Source: Sphingomonas sp. HMP9
Lineage (GTDB): Bacteria > Pseudomonadota > Alphaproteobacteria > Sphingomonadales > Sphingomonadaceae
Direction of reading: 5' to 3'
Assembly (NCBI RefSeq): GCF_013374115.1
Contig: NZ_AP022673.1
Coordinates: 1,330,501-1,394,500, forward strand
Length of the DNA: 64,000 nt
Part shown: piece by piece, positions 54,862 to 64,000 of the stretch
Layout: every line of letters starts with the position of its first letter
Position numbering within the stretch: position 1 is the first letter of the stretch
Program-made: the position numbers and the translations under genes
Notes under the pieces: model-generated
Database searches by the model: none
What the model saw: only the letters and a program-made list of their open reading frames with translations
What the model was told of the DNA's origin: nothing

Positions 54862-55155
54862 GGCCATTGGTCGGGCCATCCCGGACGCCTCGCGCGCGAC
54901 CTGAGCGGTGGCTTCGGGTCGAAGGCCTATTCGCGCGAGGAGCTCGTCGCCGAAATGACGTCGGCCTTCTGCTGCGCGAGCCTCGGCATCGCGCCGACCG
55001 TGCGCCATGCCGATTACATCGGCGCCTGGCTCGACGTCCTGCGCGAGGACAATCGCGCCATCGTGCGCGCGGCGAGCGCGGCCTCCAAAGCGGCGGACTA
55101 CCTCCTCGCCTTCGCGCCCAGTGCGGCACGGGAGGAGGATCGGCAAGCGGCGTGA
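54862..55155 (+). pseudogene. ardC: ArdC antirestriction protein, 3' part
   Basis: The frame resumes with GHWSGHPGRLARDLSGGFGS, then YSREELVAEMTSAFCCASLG containing the third zinc-ligand Glu region of the peptidase, and ends in a helical tail SAASKAADYLLAF. Together with 49546-50199 it gives a complete ArdC of about 313 residues. It now lacks its own start; an internal ATG at 54955 could give a short fragment. It confirms that the RIT inserted within the HELGH zinc site. Confidence 0.88.
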
Positions 55156-55217
55156 CCTCGCCCGCTGCGCGCCAGCTCGGCCGGAGTTCAGGAGAGTAAG
55201 AGGGTCGAGACGGACTT

Positions 55218-55263
55218 CGTGACGGGTCAGGGTCGAGAGAGAGGCTCCCGGCCGCCCGTCACG
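55218..55263 (+). promoter_or_regulatory. Hairpin leader with GGTCGAGAGAG loop, upstream of the parB-like gene
   Basis: Perfect 9-bp stem CGTGACGGG/CCCGTCACG with a 28-base loop containing GGTCGAGAGAG. The right arm touches the GGAG ribosome binding site eight bases before ATG 55275. A TAAGAGGG block further upstream is also shared with the ardC leader. Confidence 0.6.
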
Positions 55264-55274
55264 GAGAACATCCC

Positions 55275-57380
55275 ATGACCCAGGCTTCCCAGAAAATCGT
55301 CCTGTCCCCCTCGCGGGACATCCCCTTCAACAAGCTCGTGCTGAGCCAGTCCAATGTGCGCCGGATCAAGTCCGGCGTCTCGATCGAAGATCTTGCCGAG
55401 GACATTGCACGACGGACCCTGCTCCAAAGCCTCAACGTCCGCGCGGTCGTCGATTCCGAAGGCAATGAAACCGGCATGTTCGAGGTGCCGGCCGGAGGTC
55501 GGCGCTATCGTGCGCTCGAACGGCTCGTGAAACAGAAGCGCCTGTCGCGGACAGCACCCGTGCCCTGCGTCATCCGCGAGAGCGCGGACATCTCGGCCGA
55601 GGAGGATTCGCTCGCCGAAAACAGTCAACGTGAGCCGCTGCATCCGCTCGACCAGTTTCGTGCCTTCCAGACCCTGCGCGAACAGGGTCAAGGCGACGAG
55701 GCAATCGCGGCGCGCTTCTTCGTCACGCCGGCCATCGTTCGCCAGCGCCTCAAGTTGGCGTCCGTATCCGACCGGCTGCTCGCCCTCTACGCCGAGGACG
55801 AATTGACCCTGGACCAGCTGATGGCCTTCACCGTCACCAACGACCATGCGCGCCAGGAACAGGTCTGGGAGGCGCTCGCGCGCAACCCCTACAAGGAAGC
55901 CTATCAGATCCGGCGCATGTTGACCGAAGGCGCCGTGCGCGCTTCCGATCGACGTGCACGTTTCATCGGCGCGGAGGCTTATGAAGCCGCAGGCGGCGAC
56001 ATCTTACGTGACCTCTTCCAGACCGATGACGGTGGGTGGTTTCAGGATCCGGCGCTTCTCGACCGTCTGGTCTCAGAAAAACTCGCGGCGGCTGCGGAGA
56101 CCGTCGCCGCCGAAGGCTGGAAGTGGATCAGCGCCGACGTCGGTTTCGATTACGGACACACGCGCGGACTCCGCGTCTTGCCCTCCACCAGCTCGCTGAC
56201 CGATCAAGAACACGCGACCTACGAGGCGCTCAGCCAGGAGTATGCGGCGCTTGAGGAGACCTACGCCGAGGCCGAGGAGCTGCCCGACGAGGCCGACCAG
56301 CGCCTTGGAGAAATCGAGGCCGCGCTCGAAGATCTCCAGAACCGACCGGCGCTGTTCGATCCGGCTGACATCGCGCGGGCGGGCGCCTTTGTCAGCCTCG
56401 ACAGCTCTGGCAGCCTCAAGACCGAACGCGGGTTTGTGCGACCGGAGGACGAAGCAGAAGCCGAGCCGGATGCCACCCGTGGCGATACGGATGATGTCGT
56501 CGAGCCTTCCGAGCCCGATGCCGGCATCCAGCGCGCCGTCATCACGATCGGCGGTGCAGCCCAGCCCGCCGGCGAAATCGACGAGGATGACGACACCATC
56601 AAGCCGCTGCCCGAGCGGCTGATGACCGAACTGACTGCGCATCGGACGCTGGCATTGCGCAACGCAGTGGGTGCCGACCCCGCCACGGCCTATCTCGCCG
56701 TCCTTCATGCCCTCGCGTTGAAGACGTTCTACCGCTTCAGCACCGCGACGTGCCTGGAGATCGAAGCCAAGCACTCCGCCTTTGGTCACCAGGTGCCTGG
56801 CCTCAACGACACAGCGTCGGCGCAGGCGATCACCGCGCGCCATGCGAGCTGGTCGGATCAGCTGCCTCAGGACCCCGGTGCCTTGTGGCAGACGTTGACG
56901 ACCTTCGATACGGATCGACGCGGGGGACTGTTCGCCCACTGCGTCAGCTTCAGCATCAACGCCGTCCACCAGTCCTGGAACCAGGGCGACAGGATGAAAC
57001 ATGCTGACGCTTTGGCGCAGGTCGTCGATCTCGACATGGTCGCGGCAGGCTGGACCCCGACGGTCGAATCCTACCTCGGCCGCGTCACCAAGCCGCGCAT
57101 TCTGGAGGCTGTTCGCGACGGCAAGGGTGATCGCGAGGCCCAGCTCATCGAGCACCTCAAGAAGGGCGATATGGCCAAGGAGGCCGAACGGCTGCTGGCC
57201 GGTTCAGGCTGGCTGCCGGAGCCGTTGCGCACCGCAACCGATCAACCCGTCTTGCTCGAACCGGACGGATCGGAGCCCGAAGCGCTGCCGGCTTTCCTGA
57301 CCGCTGACGAGGATGACGAGGCCGGAGCCTCCGACCCCGAGCCGGCTGCAGGGTTTGAGCACGCCATCGCCGCTGAATGA
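55275..57380 (+). CDS. ParB/RepB-like nuclease-domain protein of a mobile element
   Basis: A 701-residue ParB-family protein. The N-terminal ParB/sulfiredoxin-fold domain (residues 18-125) contains VPAGGRRYRALERLV and the ENSQREPLHPLDQFRAF segment, followed by a helix-turn-helix type region (IAARFFVTPAIVRQRLKLA near residue 150). A long acidic region (about residues 310-440) and a C-terminal domain of unknown type complete it. Such proteins are common on sphingomonad plasmids and integrative elements, in place of a short partition ParB. It has a hairpin leader and its own terminator. Confidence 0.85.
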   Translation: MTQASQKIVLSPSRDIPFNKLVLSQSNVRRIKSGVSIEDLAEDIARRTLLQSLNVRAVVDSEGNETGMFEVPAGGRRYRALERLVKQKRLSRTAPVPCVIRESADISAEEDSLAENSQREPLHPLDQFRAFQTLREQGQGDEAIAARFFVTPAIVRQRLKLASVSDRLLALYAEDELTLDQLMAFTVTNDHARQEQVWEALARNPYKEAYQIRRMLTEGAVRASDRRARFIGAEAYEAAGGDILRDLFQTDDGGWFQDPALLDRLVSEKLAAAAETVAAEGWKWISADVGFDYGHTRGLRVLPSTSSLTDQEHATYEALSQEYAALEETYAEAEELPDEADQRLGEIEAALEDLQNRPALFDPADIARAGAFVSLDSSGSLKTERGFVRPEDEAEAEPDATRGDTDDVVEPSEPDAGIQRAVITIGGAAQPAGEIDEDDDTIKPLPERLMTELTAHRTLALRNAVGADPATAYLAVLHALALKTFYRFSTATCLEIEAKHSAFGHQVPGLNDTASAQAITARHASWSDQLPQDPGALWQTLTTFDTDRRGGLFAHCVSFSINAVHQSWNQGDRMKHADALAQVVDLDMVAAGWTPTVESYLGRVTKPRILEAVRDGKGDREAQLIEHLKKGDMAKEAERLLAGSGWLPEPLRTATDQPVLLEPDGSEPEALPAFLTADEDDEAGASDPEPAAGFEHAIAAE

Positions 57381-57385
57381 AAATC

Positions 57386-57455
57386 GCGGGGCGGCGTTCG
57401 GCCGCCCCGCTCCATTCCCACCTTTCGGCCCGCCTTCTGCCGGGCCTTTCCTTTG
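57386..57455 (+). terminator. Two hairpins after the parB-like gene
   Basis: GCGGGGCGGC/GCCGCCCCGC (57386-57410) begins five bases after the stop. GGCCCG/CGGGCC (57427-57446) follows and is trailed by TTTCCTTT, which makes the second a good intrinsic terminator. Confidence 0.7.
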
Positions 57456-57468
57456 TCAGGAGCTTGCC

Positions 57469-57711
57469 ATGCCGATCCCCGACCATGCCTCCCGCAATTT
57501 CCAGACCCTGCTACAGGCCGCCCGCAATGATGATCTGGCCCTGATGGAATGCTTAGACGCCGAGACGCGCGAGCTGCGCTACGTCCTTTGCGCCGTAGGC
57601 CGAGACGGCGAAGACTATGTCTTCACGCCGTTCGGCCATCTCGCGCCCGGCAATCCGTTCGACGCCTATCTGCCTCCGGCCGATGGCGGCGGCTTTGCCG
57701 AAACAGAGTGA
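57469..57711 (+). CDS. Small DUF6117-like protein
   Basis: An 80-residue acidic protein starting MPIPDHASRNFQTLLQAARN and ending with a PFGHLAPGNPFDAYLPP segment. I recognise it as the small protein usually found between the ParB-like and strawberry-notch genes of such elements (DUF6117 in family databases, from memory). CAGGAG precedes the ATG. Function unknown. Confidence 0.75.
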   Translation: MPIPDHASRNFQTLLQAARNDDLALMECLDAETRELRYVLCAVGRDGEDYVFTPFGHLAPGNPFDAYLPPADGGGFAETE

Positions 57712-57727
57712 GAGGGGGGCCGGGAGG

Positions 57728-57771
57728 GGGCGAGCCGGTGCGGTCGAGAGAGAGCGCCGATCGGCTTGCCC
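57728..57771 (+). promoter_or_regulatory. Hairpin leader with GGTCGAGAGAG loop, upstream of sno
   Basis: Stem GGGCGAGCCG/CGGCTTGCCC (10 pairs, one G-U) with a 24-base loop containing GGTCGAGAGAG. An outer CCGGGAG/CTCCCGG pairing may extend it to within 11 bases of ATG 57799. The arm sequence differs from the other two leaders while the loop is the same. Confidence 0.58.
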
Positions 57772-57798
57772 TCCTCCTGCTCTCCCGGATGACCCGCC

Positions 57799-60700
57799 AT
57801 GACATCAACCGCACTCGCGTCCCCAACGCTCACCGTGACAAGCCGCGCGCCGGCCAATCGCGCCCTGGCGCTCCACCGCGCCGCTCTGGATCTCCTTCCC
57901 ACCCTGATCGCGGGCACGGCGCTCAATGCCCGCGCCCTTCGCACCACTATGGAGGCAGCGTTTGGCGGATCGGACGCCCAAGGGCTGTGGACCTGGAAGG
58001 ACGCTTATGAGGCGTGCGAAGCGGCGCAGATCGCGTTCCTGCACCGATTTGGACCGGCGCTGTGCGGCCGTCCGGCCAGTTCGCAGCTTGCCGTGGTCAG
58101 CAAGATTGCCGGCCTGCTCCCCACCCACACCCGACGCTCAATCGAAAGCGAGGCGCTCCAGCAATTCTCGACGCCCTTGCCCCTTGCATGGGTCGCGGCA
58201 CGCGCAGCCATGATCACGCGGGGTGATCTTGTTCTGGAGCCATCAGCCGGGACCGGATTGCTTGCCATCTTCGCTGAGCTTGCTGGTGCCGAAGTGGCGC
58301 TTAATGAATTGGGCGAAACCCGCGCTGACCTTCTCGGTCATCTCTTTTCGACCACGGTCGTCACCCGGTTTGACGCCGCCCACATCCATGACCATCTCGA
58401 CGCCGGGCTGCTCCCGAGCGTCGTCCTCATGAATCCGCCCTTCTCGGTCGCCGCGCAGGTCGAAGGCCGCGTCGCCGACGCGGCCCTCCGGCACATCAAC
58501 TCCGCCCTGGCCCGTCTCGCCGAAGGCGGTCGCCTGGTCGCCATCACTGGGGCGAGCCTGTCCCCCTACGATGCAGCATGGCGCGATGCGTTTATCGACC
58601 TTCAGGCGCGGGGCCGAATCGTCTTCTCCGCCGCGATCGACGGCCGTGTCTATGCTCGGCATGGTACAACGACCGAAACGCGCCTGACCGTGATCGACCG
58701 TCTCCCGGCCGATGACCCATCATGCTTCCCCGTCACACCCGGCATGGCGTCCAGTACGACCGAGCTTCTGGCCTGGGTCGACAATGCGATTCCCGCGCGC
58801 CTGCCCATGAGCGCCGCTTTTACGCCGAGCCGCGTCTCCGCAAAGCCGGCTATGCGGAAATCCGTTGCGTCACCTGCACGATCTGCGTCGCAATCGATCG
58901 ACCCCGCCGCCGTGCCGCTGCGCTATTCCGTGGTGGACTGGTCCCAACCCGCAGCCGATCGGATCACCGAGGCTCTCTATGAAGGCTACGGACTGCAATC
59001 AGTGGCCATCGATGGAGCTTGCCCCCATCCGACGCCGCTCGTGCAGTCCGCGTCCATGGCTTCTGTTTGCCCACCGAAGCCGAGCTATGTTCCGCTTCTG
59101 CCTGAGGACCTGGTCGAAGCCGGCCTTCTATCCGATGCCCAGCTTGAAACCGTCATCTATGCGGGCGAAGCCCATGATGGCCAGTTGGCAGGCGCCTGGA
59201 CAGTCGATGCAACCTTCGACCAGATCAGTGCCGCGCCTGAAAATGCCAACGGCATGGTCCGATTTCGCCGAGGCTTCATGCTCGGCGATGGGACGGGCGC
59301 GGGCAAGGGCCGCCAAGTCGCCGGCGTCATTCTCGACAATTGGCTAAAGGGCCGTCGACGCGCGCTGTGGGTCTCGAAATCCGACGCGCTCCTTGAGGAC
59401 GCCCAGCGCGACTGGTCGGCCCTCGGCCAGGAACGGCTGTTGGTGACGCCGCTCTCCCGCTTTCGCCAAGGTGCGCCCATCCGACTGGAGGAAGGCATCC
59501 TTTTTACCACCTATGCCACGCTACGGTCCGACGAACGCGAGGGGAAGGTTTCACGCGTCCGACAAATCGTCGACTGGTTGGGCTCCGATTTCGACGGGGT
59601 CATCGTGTTCGACGAATCCCACGCCATGCAGAATGCCGCAGGCGGCAAGGGCGAACGCGGCGAGCAGGCCGCGTCGCAGCAGGGCAAGGCTGGCTTACGC
59701 CTGCAACATGCGCTTCCCGATGCCCGCGTACTCTACGTCTCGGCGACCGGCGCGACGACGGTTCACAACCTCGCTTATGCCCAACGGCTCGGCCTGTGGG
59801 GTGGCGACGACTTCCCGTTCGCCAGCCGCGCCGAGTTCGTGCAGGCAATCGAGGCCGGCGGCGTCGCCGCGATGGAAGTGCTCGCCCGCGACCTCAAGGC
59901 GCTCGGCCTCTATGCCGCTCGCTCGCTGTCCTACGAAGGGGTCGAATATGAGATCGTCGAACACCGGCTGACAGCCGAGCAAACCGGCATCTATGACGCC
60001 TACGCCGGCGCGTTCGAGATCATTCACAACAATCTGTCGGCCGCGCTTGAAGCCTCCAACATCACAGGTGCTGGGCCGGATGGTGGAACCAAGACGCTGA
60101 ACGCTCAGGCCAAGTCCGCAGCGCGGTCTGCCTTTGAGAGCGCCAAGCAGCGATTCTTCAATCACCTGATTACCGCCATGAAGACCCCGACGCTGATCGC
60201 GGCGATCGACCGTGACCTTGCCGAAGGTCACGCCTGCGTCGTCCAGATCGTCTCCACAGGCGAAGCCTTGCTCGAACGGAGACTCGCCGACATTCCGACC
60301 GAAGAATGGGGCGATATCGCCGTCGACATCACCCCGCGCGAATATGTCCTGGACTATCTGGCGCACTCGTTCCCAACCCAGCTCTTCGAACCCTATACCG
60401 ATGGCGAGGGTAACCTGTGCTCGCGGCCGGTGATGCGCGATGGCCAGCCCGTGCAATGCCGCGATGCGCTCGAACGCCGCGATCGTCTCATCGAGCATCT
60501 CGGCGCACTGGCTCCGGTGCAAGGCGCGCTCGATCAGATCGTCCAGCGGTTCGGCACCGAGCAGGTCGCCGAAGTCACCGGACGGTCCCGCCGCGTCGTC
60601 GCCCGCATCGGCGCGGACGGCGAACGGCGTCTGTGCGTGGAAAATCGTGCGGGCAGCGCCAACCTGGCGGAGACCGCTGCGTTTCAGGACGATGACAAGC

Positions 60701-61482
60701 GCGTCCTCGTGTTCTCCGACGCGGGTGGCACGGGCCGGAGCTATCATGCCGACCTTGGCGCCAGGAACAGGCGGCTGCGCATTCACTATTTGCTCGAGGC
60801 AGGCTGGAAGGCGGACACGGCCATCCAGGGGCTCGGGCGCACCAATCGCACCCACCAGGTTCAGCCGCCCATCTTCAGGCCGATCTCGACCGACGTGAAA
60901 GCGGAAAAGCGGTTTCTATCGACCATTGCGCGCCGGCTCGACACGTTGGGCGCGATTACCAAAGGACAGCGGCAGACCGGCGGACAGGGTCTGTTCCGTG
61001 CCGAAGACAACCTCGAAAGCGCCTATGCCAAAGCGGCTTTGCGCCAGCTCTACACACTGCTCCTGCTCGGCAAGGTGCCGGGCTGTACGCTGCAACGGTT
61101 CGAGGACGCCACGGCCCTCAAACTAACCGATCGCGACGGCACCCTGCGCGAGGAACTGCCGCCAATCACGCAATTTCTCAACCGGATGCTGGCACTGACC
61201 ATCGACCTGCAAGGCACAATCTTCGACGTGTTCGAAGGTTTGCTCCGCGCCAAGATCGAAGGTGCGATCGCCGCCGGCGTCTATGATCGCGGCGTCGAGA
61301 CCATCACGGCGCACTCGCTCCGCGTCACCGAGCGCCGCACGCTTTATACCCACCCTGCGACAGGCGCCGAGACCCAGGTCTTTACGGTCGTCGAGCGAAA
61401 CCCGACCCGGCCGATTTCACTTGCCGAAGCGGTTGAGCGCGGTGCCGACCGCGACTGCCGCTTGTTGATCAACCACTGTTGA
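57799..61482 (+). CDS. Methyltransferase-strawberry-notch-type helicase, 3' end truncated by IS21
   Basis: A 1227-residue protein. The N-terminus has an adenine-methyltransferase-like domain with VLEPSAGTGLL near residue 147 and the NPPFS motif near 212. A strawberry-notch type SF2 helicase follows: Walker A in LGDGTGAGKGRQ near 496, the DESH box VFDESHAMQN near 604, and a SNO C-terminal domain. The last codons (CTGTTGA) come from the IS21 left end, so the true C-terminus is missing. Such proteins are large conserved genes of alphaproteobacterial plasmids and integrative elements; their role is unknown but suggests DNA modification or defence evasion. Confidence 0.85.
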   Translation: MTSTALASPTLTVTSRAPANRALALHRAALDLLPTLIAGTALNARALRTTMEAAFGGSDAQGLWTWKDAYEACEAAQIAFLHRFGPALCGRPASSQLAVVSKIAGLLPTHTRRSIESEALQQFSTPLPLAWVAARAAMITRGDLVLEPSAGTGLLAIFAELAGAEVALNELGETRADLLGHLFSTTVVTRFDAAHIHDHLDAGLLPSVVLMNPPFSVAAQVEGRVADAALRHINSALARLAEGGRLVAITGASLSPYDAAWRDAFIDLQARGRIVFSAAIDGRVYARHGTTTETRLTVIDRLPADDPSCFPVTPGMASSTTELLAWVDNAIPARLPMSAAFTPSRVSAKPAMRKSVASPARSASQSIDPAAVPLRYSVVDWSQPAADRITEALYEGYGLQSVAIDGACPHPTPLVQSASMASVCPPKPSYVPLLPEDLVEAGLLSDAQLETVIYAGEAHDGQLAGAWTVDATFDQISAAPENANGMVRFRRGFMLGDGTGAGKGRQVAGVILDNWLKGRRRALWVSKSDALLEDAQRDWSALGQERLLVTPLSRFRQGAPIRLEEGILFTTYATLRSDEREGKVSRVRQIVDWLGSDFDGVIVFDESHAMQNAAGGKGERGEQAASQQGKAGLRLQHALPDARVLYVSATGATTVHNLAYAQRLGLWGGDDFPFASRAEFVQAIEAGGVAAMEVLARDLKALGLYAARSLSYEGVEYEIVEHRLTAEQTGIYDAYAGAFEIIHNNLSAALEASNITGAGPDGGTKTLNAQAKSAARSAFESAKQRFFNHLITAMKTPTLIAAIDRDLAEGHACVVQIVSTGEALLERRLADIPTEEWGDIAVDITPREYVLDYLAHSFPTQLFEPYTDGEGNLCSRPVMRDGQPVQCRDALERRDRLIEHLGALAPVQGALDQIVQRFGTEQVAEVTGRSRRVVARIGADGERRLCVENRAGSANLAETAAFQDDDKRVLVFSDAGGTGRSYHADLGARNRRLRIHYLLEAGWKADTAIQGLGRTNRTHQVQPPIFRPISTDVKAEKRFLSTIARRLDTLGAITKGQRQTGGQGLFRAEDNLESAYAKAALRQLYTLLLLGKVPGCTLQRFEDATALKLTDRDGTLREELPPITQFLNRMLALTIDLQGTIFDVFEGLLRAKIEGAIAAGVYDRGVETITAHSLRVTERRTLYTHPATGAETQVFTVVERNPTRPISLAEAVERGADRDCRLLINHC

Positions 61483-61587
61483 TTTCCACTGAGAGCTGAC
61501 CCGGAGAAGGCATAAATTTCCACCGAGAAGTGACCCGTGTCTCAACCTCACCCCGGCAGGCTGTCGGGGGATCAAGGAGTGATAGAC

Positions 61588-63111
61588 ATGGCGTTACTGA
61601 GCGTGATCCGGCGCTGGGCATTCCGGGACGGGATGTCGATCAGGGAGATAACCCGACGTACGGGGCTGTCGCGTAACACGATCCGCAAATACCTGCGGTC
61701 GGACGCGGTGGAGCCGAAGTTCGAAGTGGTCGACCGGCCGAGCAAGTTGGATCCGTTCGCCGACCGGCTATCGGGATGGTTGAAGACGGAAGCTGGCAAA
61801 TCGCGCAAGCAACGGCGTACGGGCAAGCAGATCCATACCGACCTGGTCGTGCTGGGCTATGACGGGTCCTACAGTCGGGTAGCGGCCTTCATCCGGGCGT
61901 GGAAGGCCGACCGTCAGGTCCAGGAGCAGACGACGGGCCGGGGCACGTTCGTGCCGCTGGTGTTCATGCCCGGCGAAGCCTTTCAATTCGACTGGAGCGA
62001 GGACTGGGCCATCCTGGGCGGCGAACGGGTGAAGCTGCAGGCAGCGCACACCAAGCTGTCGCACAGCCGGGCGTTCATCGTGCGAGCGTATCCGCTCCAG
62101 ACCCACGAGATGCTGTTCGATGCGCACCAGCATGCCTTTCGGGTGCTGGGCGGAGTGCCGCGGCGCGGGATCTACGACAACATGAAGACCGCGGTCGACC
62201 GTATCGGCACGGGCAAGGCGCGGCAGGTCAACGCGCGGTTCGCGGCGATGGCGAGCCACTATTTGTTCGAACCCGAATTCTGCAATCCGGCATCGGGCTG
62301 GGAGAAAGGTCAGGTTGAGAAGAACGTCCAGGATGCGCGTCGCCGGCTGTGGCAGCGACTGCCCGAACTTTCCGACATTGCTGCGCTCAACGCATGGCTG
62401 GAAGAGCAGTGTATCGCACAGTGGGCACAGATTCCGCACGGCAACCTTCCCGGCACCGTTGCCGAGGTATGGGCGCAAGAAGTGGCGGACCTGATGAAAC
62501 CGGGGCGCCCGTTTGATGGCTTCGTCGAACATACCAAGCGGGTATCGCCGACCTGCCTCGTGCATTTCGACCGCAACCGTTACAGCGTCCCGGCTTCCTT
62601 CGCGAACCGGCCGGTGAGCCTGCGGATCTACCCTGAGCGCATCGTCGTGGTCGCGGAAGGGCGCAGGGTGTGCGAGCACGCCCGGGTGATCGACCGGGCG
62701 CACAGCTCGCCAGGACGGACTATCTACGACTGGCGCCATTATCTGGCGGTGGTTCAGCGCAAGCCGGGTGCCATGCGAAATGGTGCGCCCTTTACCGAAT
62801 TGCCCGACGCCTTTCGGAAATTGCGCGAGCGATTGCTCAAGCACGCGGGCGGCGACCGGGAGATGGTCGATATCCTGGCACTGGTGCTCCAGCACGACGA
62901 ACAAGCGGTGCTGTGCGCGGTCGAACTAGCGCTCGAGGCCGGCGTCGCCACTAAAACCCACATTCTCAACATCCTGCATCGGCTGGTCGACGGCAAGACC
63001 GCCAGCGTCACGCCCATCGATGCCCCACAGGCGCTCGTCCTGCGACGTGAACCCCAAGCCGATGTCGGCCGCTACGACACGCTTATGAAGGAGGTGCGCC
63101 ATGCGTCATGA
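61588..63111 (+). CDS. istA: IS21-family transposase IstA
   Basis: A 507-residue DDE transposase: an N-terminal helix-turn-helix ([20 protein letters not shown] near residue 16), then the catalytic residues in [23 protein letters not shown] and [11 protein letters not shown], and a C-terminal SH3-like region. AAGGAG eight bases before ATG 61588 decides the start against the longer frame from 61537. It overlaps istB by 11 bases. Intact. Confidence 0.95.
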   Translation: MALLSVIRRWAFRDGMSIREITRRTGLSRNTIRKYLRSDAVEPKFEVVDRPSKLDPFADRLSGWLKTEAGKSRKQRRTGKQIHTDLVVLGYDGSYSRVAAFIRAWKADRQVQEQTTGRGTFVPLVFMPGEAFQFDWSEDWAILGGERVKLQAAHTKLSHSRAFIVRAYPLQTHEMLFDAHQHAFRVLGGVPRRGIYDNMKTAVDRIGTGKARQVNARFAAMASHYLFEPEFCNPASGWEKGQVEKNVQDARRRLWQRLPELSDIAALNAWLEEQCIAQWAQIPHGNLPGTVAEVWAQEVADLMKPGRPFDGFVEHTKRVSPTCLVHFDRNRYSVPASFANRPVSLRIYPERIVVVAEGRRVCEHARVIDRAHSSPGRTIYDWRHYLAVVQRKPGAMRNGAPFTELPDAFRKLRERLLKHAGGDREMVDILALVLQHDEQAVLCAVELALEAGVATKTHILNILHRLVDGKTASVTPIDAPQALVLRREPQADVGRYDTLMKEVRHAS

Positions 63112-63880
63112 TCCCGCCAGCGCCGCGGTCGTTGTCATGCTGCGCGATCTTCGCATGTACGGCATGGCCCAGGCCGTAGGCGACCTCATCGAACAAGGCG
63201 CGCCTGCCTTCGATGCGGCCGTTCCCATCCTGTCTCAGCTGCTCAAGGCCGAGATGGCGGAGCGCGAAGTCAGATCCATCGCCTACCAGATCAAGGCTGC
63301 AAAGCTGCCGGCGTACAAGGATCTGACCGGCTTCGATTTTACCTCCGCCGAAGTCGACGAGACCATGGTTCGCCAACTCCATCAGGGCGATTTCATCGAC
63401 GGCGCCGATAACGTCGTCCTGATTGGTGGCCCCGGCACCGGCAAGACGCACATCGCTACCGCGCTCGCTGTGCAGGCCATCGAGCACCGGCGCCGGAAGG
63501 TCCGGTTTTTTGCCACCGTCGACCTGGTCAACGCGCTCGAGCAGGAGAAAGCCATGAACAAGGCCGGGCAGCTCGCCGAGCGCCTGCTTCGCCTCGATCT
63601 CGTCGTCCTCGACGAGCTGGGCTACCTGCCGTTCAGTTCCTCGGGCGGCGCCATGCTGTTCCACCTGCTCAGCAAACTCTACGAGCAGACCAGCGTCATC
63701 ATCACCACGAACCTCAGCTTCAGCGAATGGGCCGGCGTCTTCGGCGACGCCAAGATGACAACCGCGCTCCTCGACCGCCTTACCCACCATTGCCACATCG
63801 TCGAGACCGGCAACGACAGCTTCCGGTTCCGCGTCCGGTCCGAGGCCGACAAACCGAAAAAGGACAAAGCCTCACCTTGA
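63101..63880 (+). CDS. istB: IS21-family helper ATPase IstB
   Basis: A 259-residue AAA+ ATPase that assists IstA in target choice. Walker A is [15 protein letters not shown] near residue 108, Walker B is [13 protein letters not shown] near 164, and [17 protein letters not shown] follows near 206, as in the IstB/DnaC group. It starts within the end of istA and is full length. Confidence 0.96.
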   Translation: MRHDPASAAVVVMLRDLRMYGMAQAVGDLIEQGAPAFDAAVPILSQLLKAEMAEREVRSIAYQIKAAKLPAYKDLTGFDFTSAEVDETMVRQLHQGDFIDGADNVVLIGGPGTGKTHIATALAVQAIEHRRRKVRFFATVDLVNALEQEKAMNKAGQLAERLLRLDLVVLDELGYLPFSSSGGAMLFHLLSKLYEQTSVIITTNLSFSEWAGVFGDAKMTTALLDRLTHHCHIVETGNDSFRFRVRSEADKPKKDKASP

Positions 63881-64000
63881 CCCGCAACCCCGCGGGCATG
63901 ACATGAACCCTTCGACGCGGGTCACTTCTCGATGAAAACTCCGGGTCAACTCTCAGTGAAAATCAACAGTTATGCGCCTTGGATCGCTTCATGCGCTCCT

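Larger units (their letters stand above)
61477..63968 (+). mobile_element. IS21-family insertion sequence
   Basis: About 2.49 kb starting TGTTGATTTCCACTGAGAG and ending in the complement of TGTTGATTTTCACTGAGAG. A second repeated block, CGAGAAGTGACCCG, lies inside each end (61531 and 63920 regions), the multiple terminal repeat pattern of IS21. It carries istA and istB. Flanking bases (AACCAC and GTTATG) show no target duplication. The 32 bases after it, to the window end, do not obviously continue sno. Confidence 0.9.

Noticed and set aside
54667-55146. Minus-strand open frames across the RIT right end and ardC 3' part
   Set aside because: They run through the terminal repeat and opposite the ArdC frame, whose residues match the family.

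Overview
The window looks like chromosome from an alphaproteobacterium of the order Sphingomonadales (Sphingomonas or a close relative). The signs are high-GC coding with typical alphaproteobacterial families, a large TonB-dependent receptor, a glucose-fructose-oxidoreductase-like protein resembling the Zymomonas enzyme, and many GC-rich palindromic intergenic repeats.

Positions 1-34 kb are mostly core genes. They include gatCAB, a DUF3089 hydrolase with ruvX, pyrB with a dihydroorotase-like pyrC' that lacks the metal-binding HxH, and two divergent SPOR-domain proteins. serB and miaA follow, with start codons that overlap on opposite strands. Next come ilvB-ilvN-ilvC, a YceI protein, and leuA with a candidate leucine-rich leader peptide. 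The run continues with folE-folM-like-folB, a TonB receptor, and a 1.45-kb compound repeat array. It closes with a formaldehyde-detoxification operon (adhC, a VOC protein, fghA), DUF2945 and SWIB proteins, tRNA-Arg(CCT), a YecA/SEC-C protein and a trehalase.

Positions 34-46.7 kb hold an exonuclease-BRCT protein and then a sugar and sugar-acid locus. This contains a type-B carboxylesterase, a beta-propeller lactonase, a 1025-residue double beta-helix protein with a C-terminal propeller, gluconokinase, an esterase, a GFOR-like oxidoreductase and a cupin. An operon of a B3-type metallo-beta-lactamase-fold protein and the DUF969/DUF979 permease pair runs the other way.

An IS256-family element at 46770-48166 has no target duplication and separates this from accessory DNA that continues to the window end. 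The accessory DNA carries a truncated gene, an SNase-like protein, a HEPN-like relic, ardC, a ParB-like protein, a small DUF6117-like protein, and a methyltransferase-strawberry-notch helicase whose 3' end is cut by an IS21 element. ardC is split exactly at its HELGH zinc motif by a 4.6-kb element. That element encodes three overlapping tyrosine recombinases (a RIT, recombinase-in-trio, element) plus two passenger genes, and it has 86-bp terminal inverted repeats and a perfect 22-bp palindrome at one end.

The accessory genes ardC, parB-like and sno each follow a hairpin that displays the same loop motif, GGTCGAGAGAG, just before the start codon. I do not recognise this leader as a named element, and it is the best candidate here for an undescribed regulatory system. 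The RIT element and the leucine leader are the next most interesting features.
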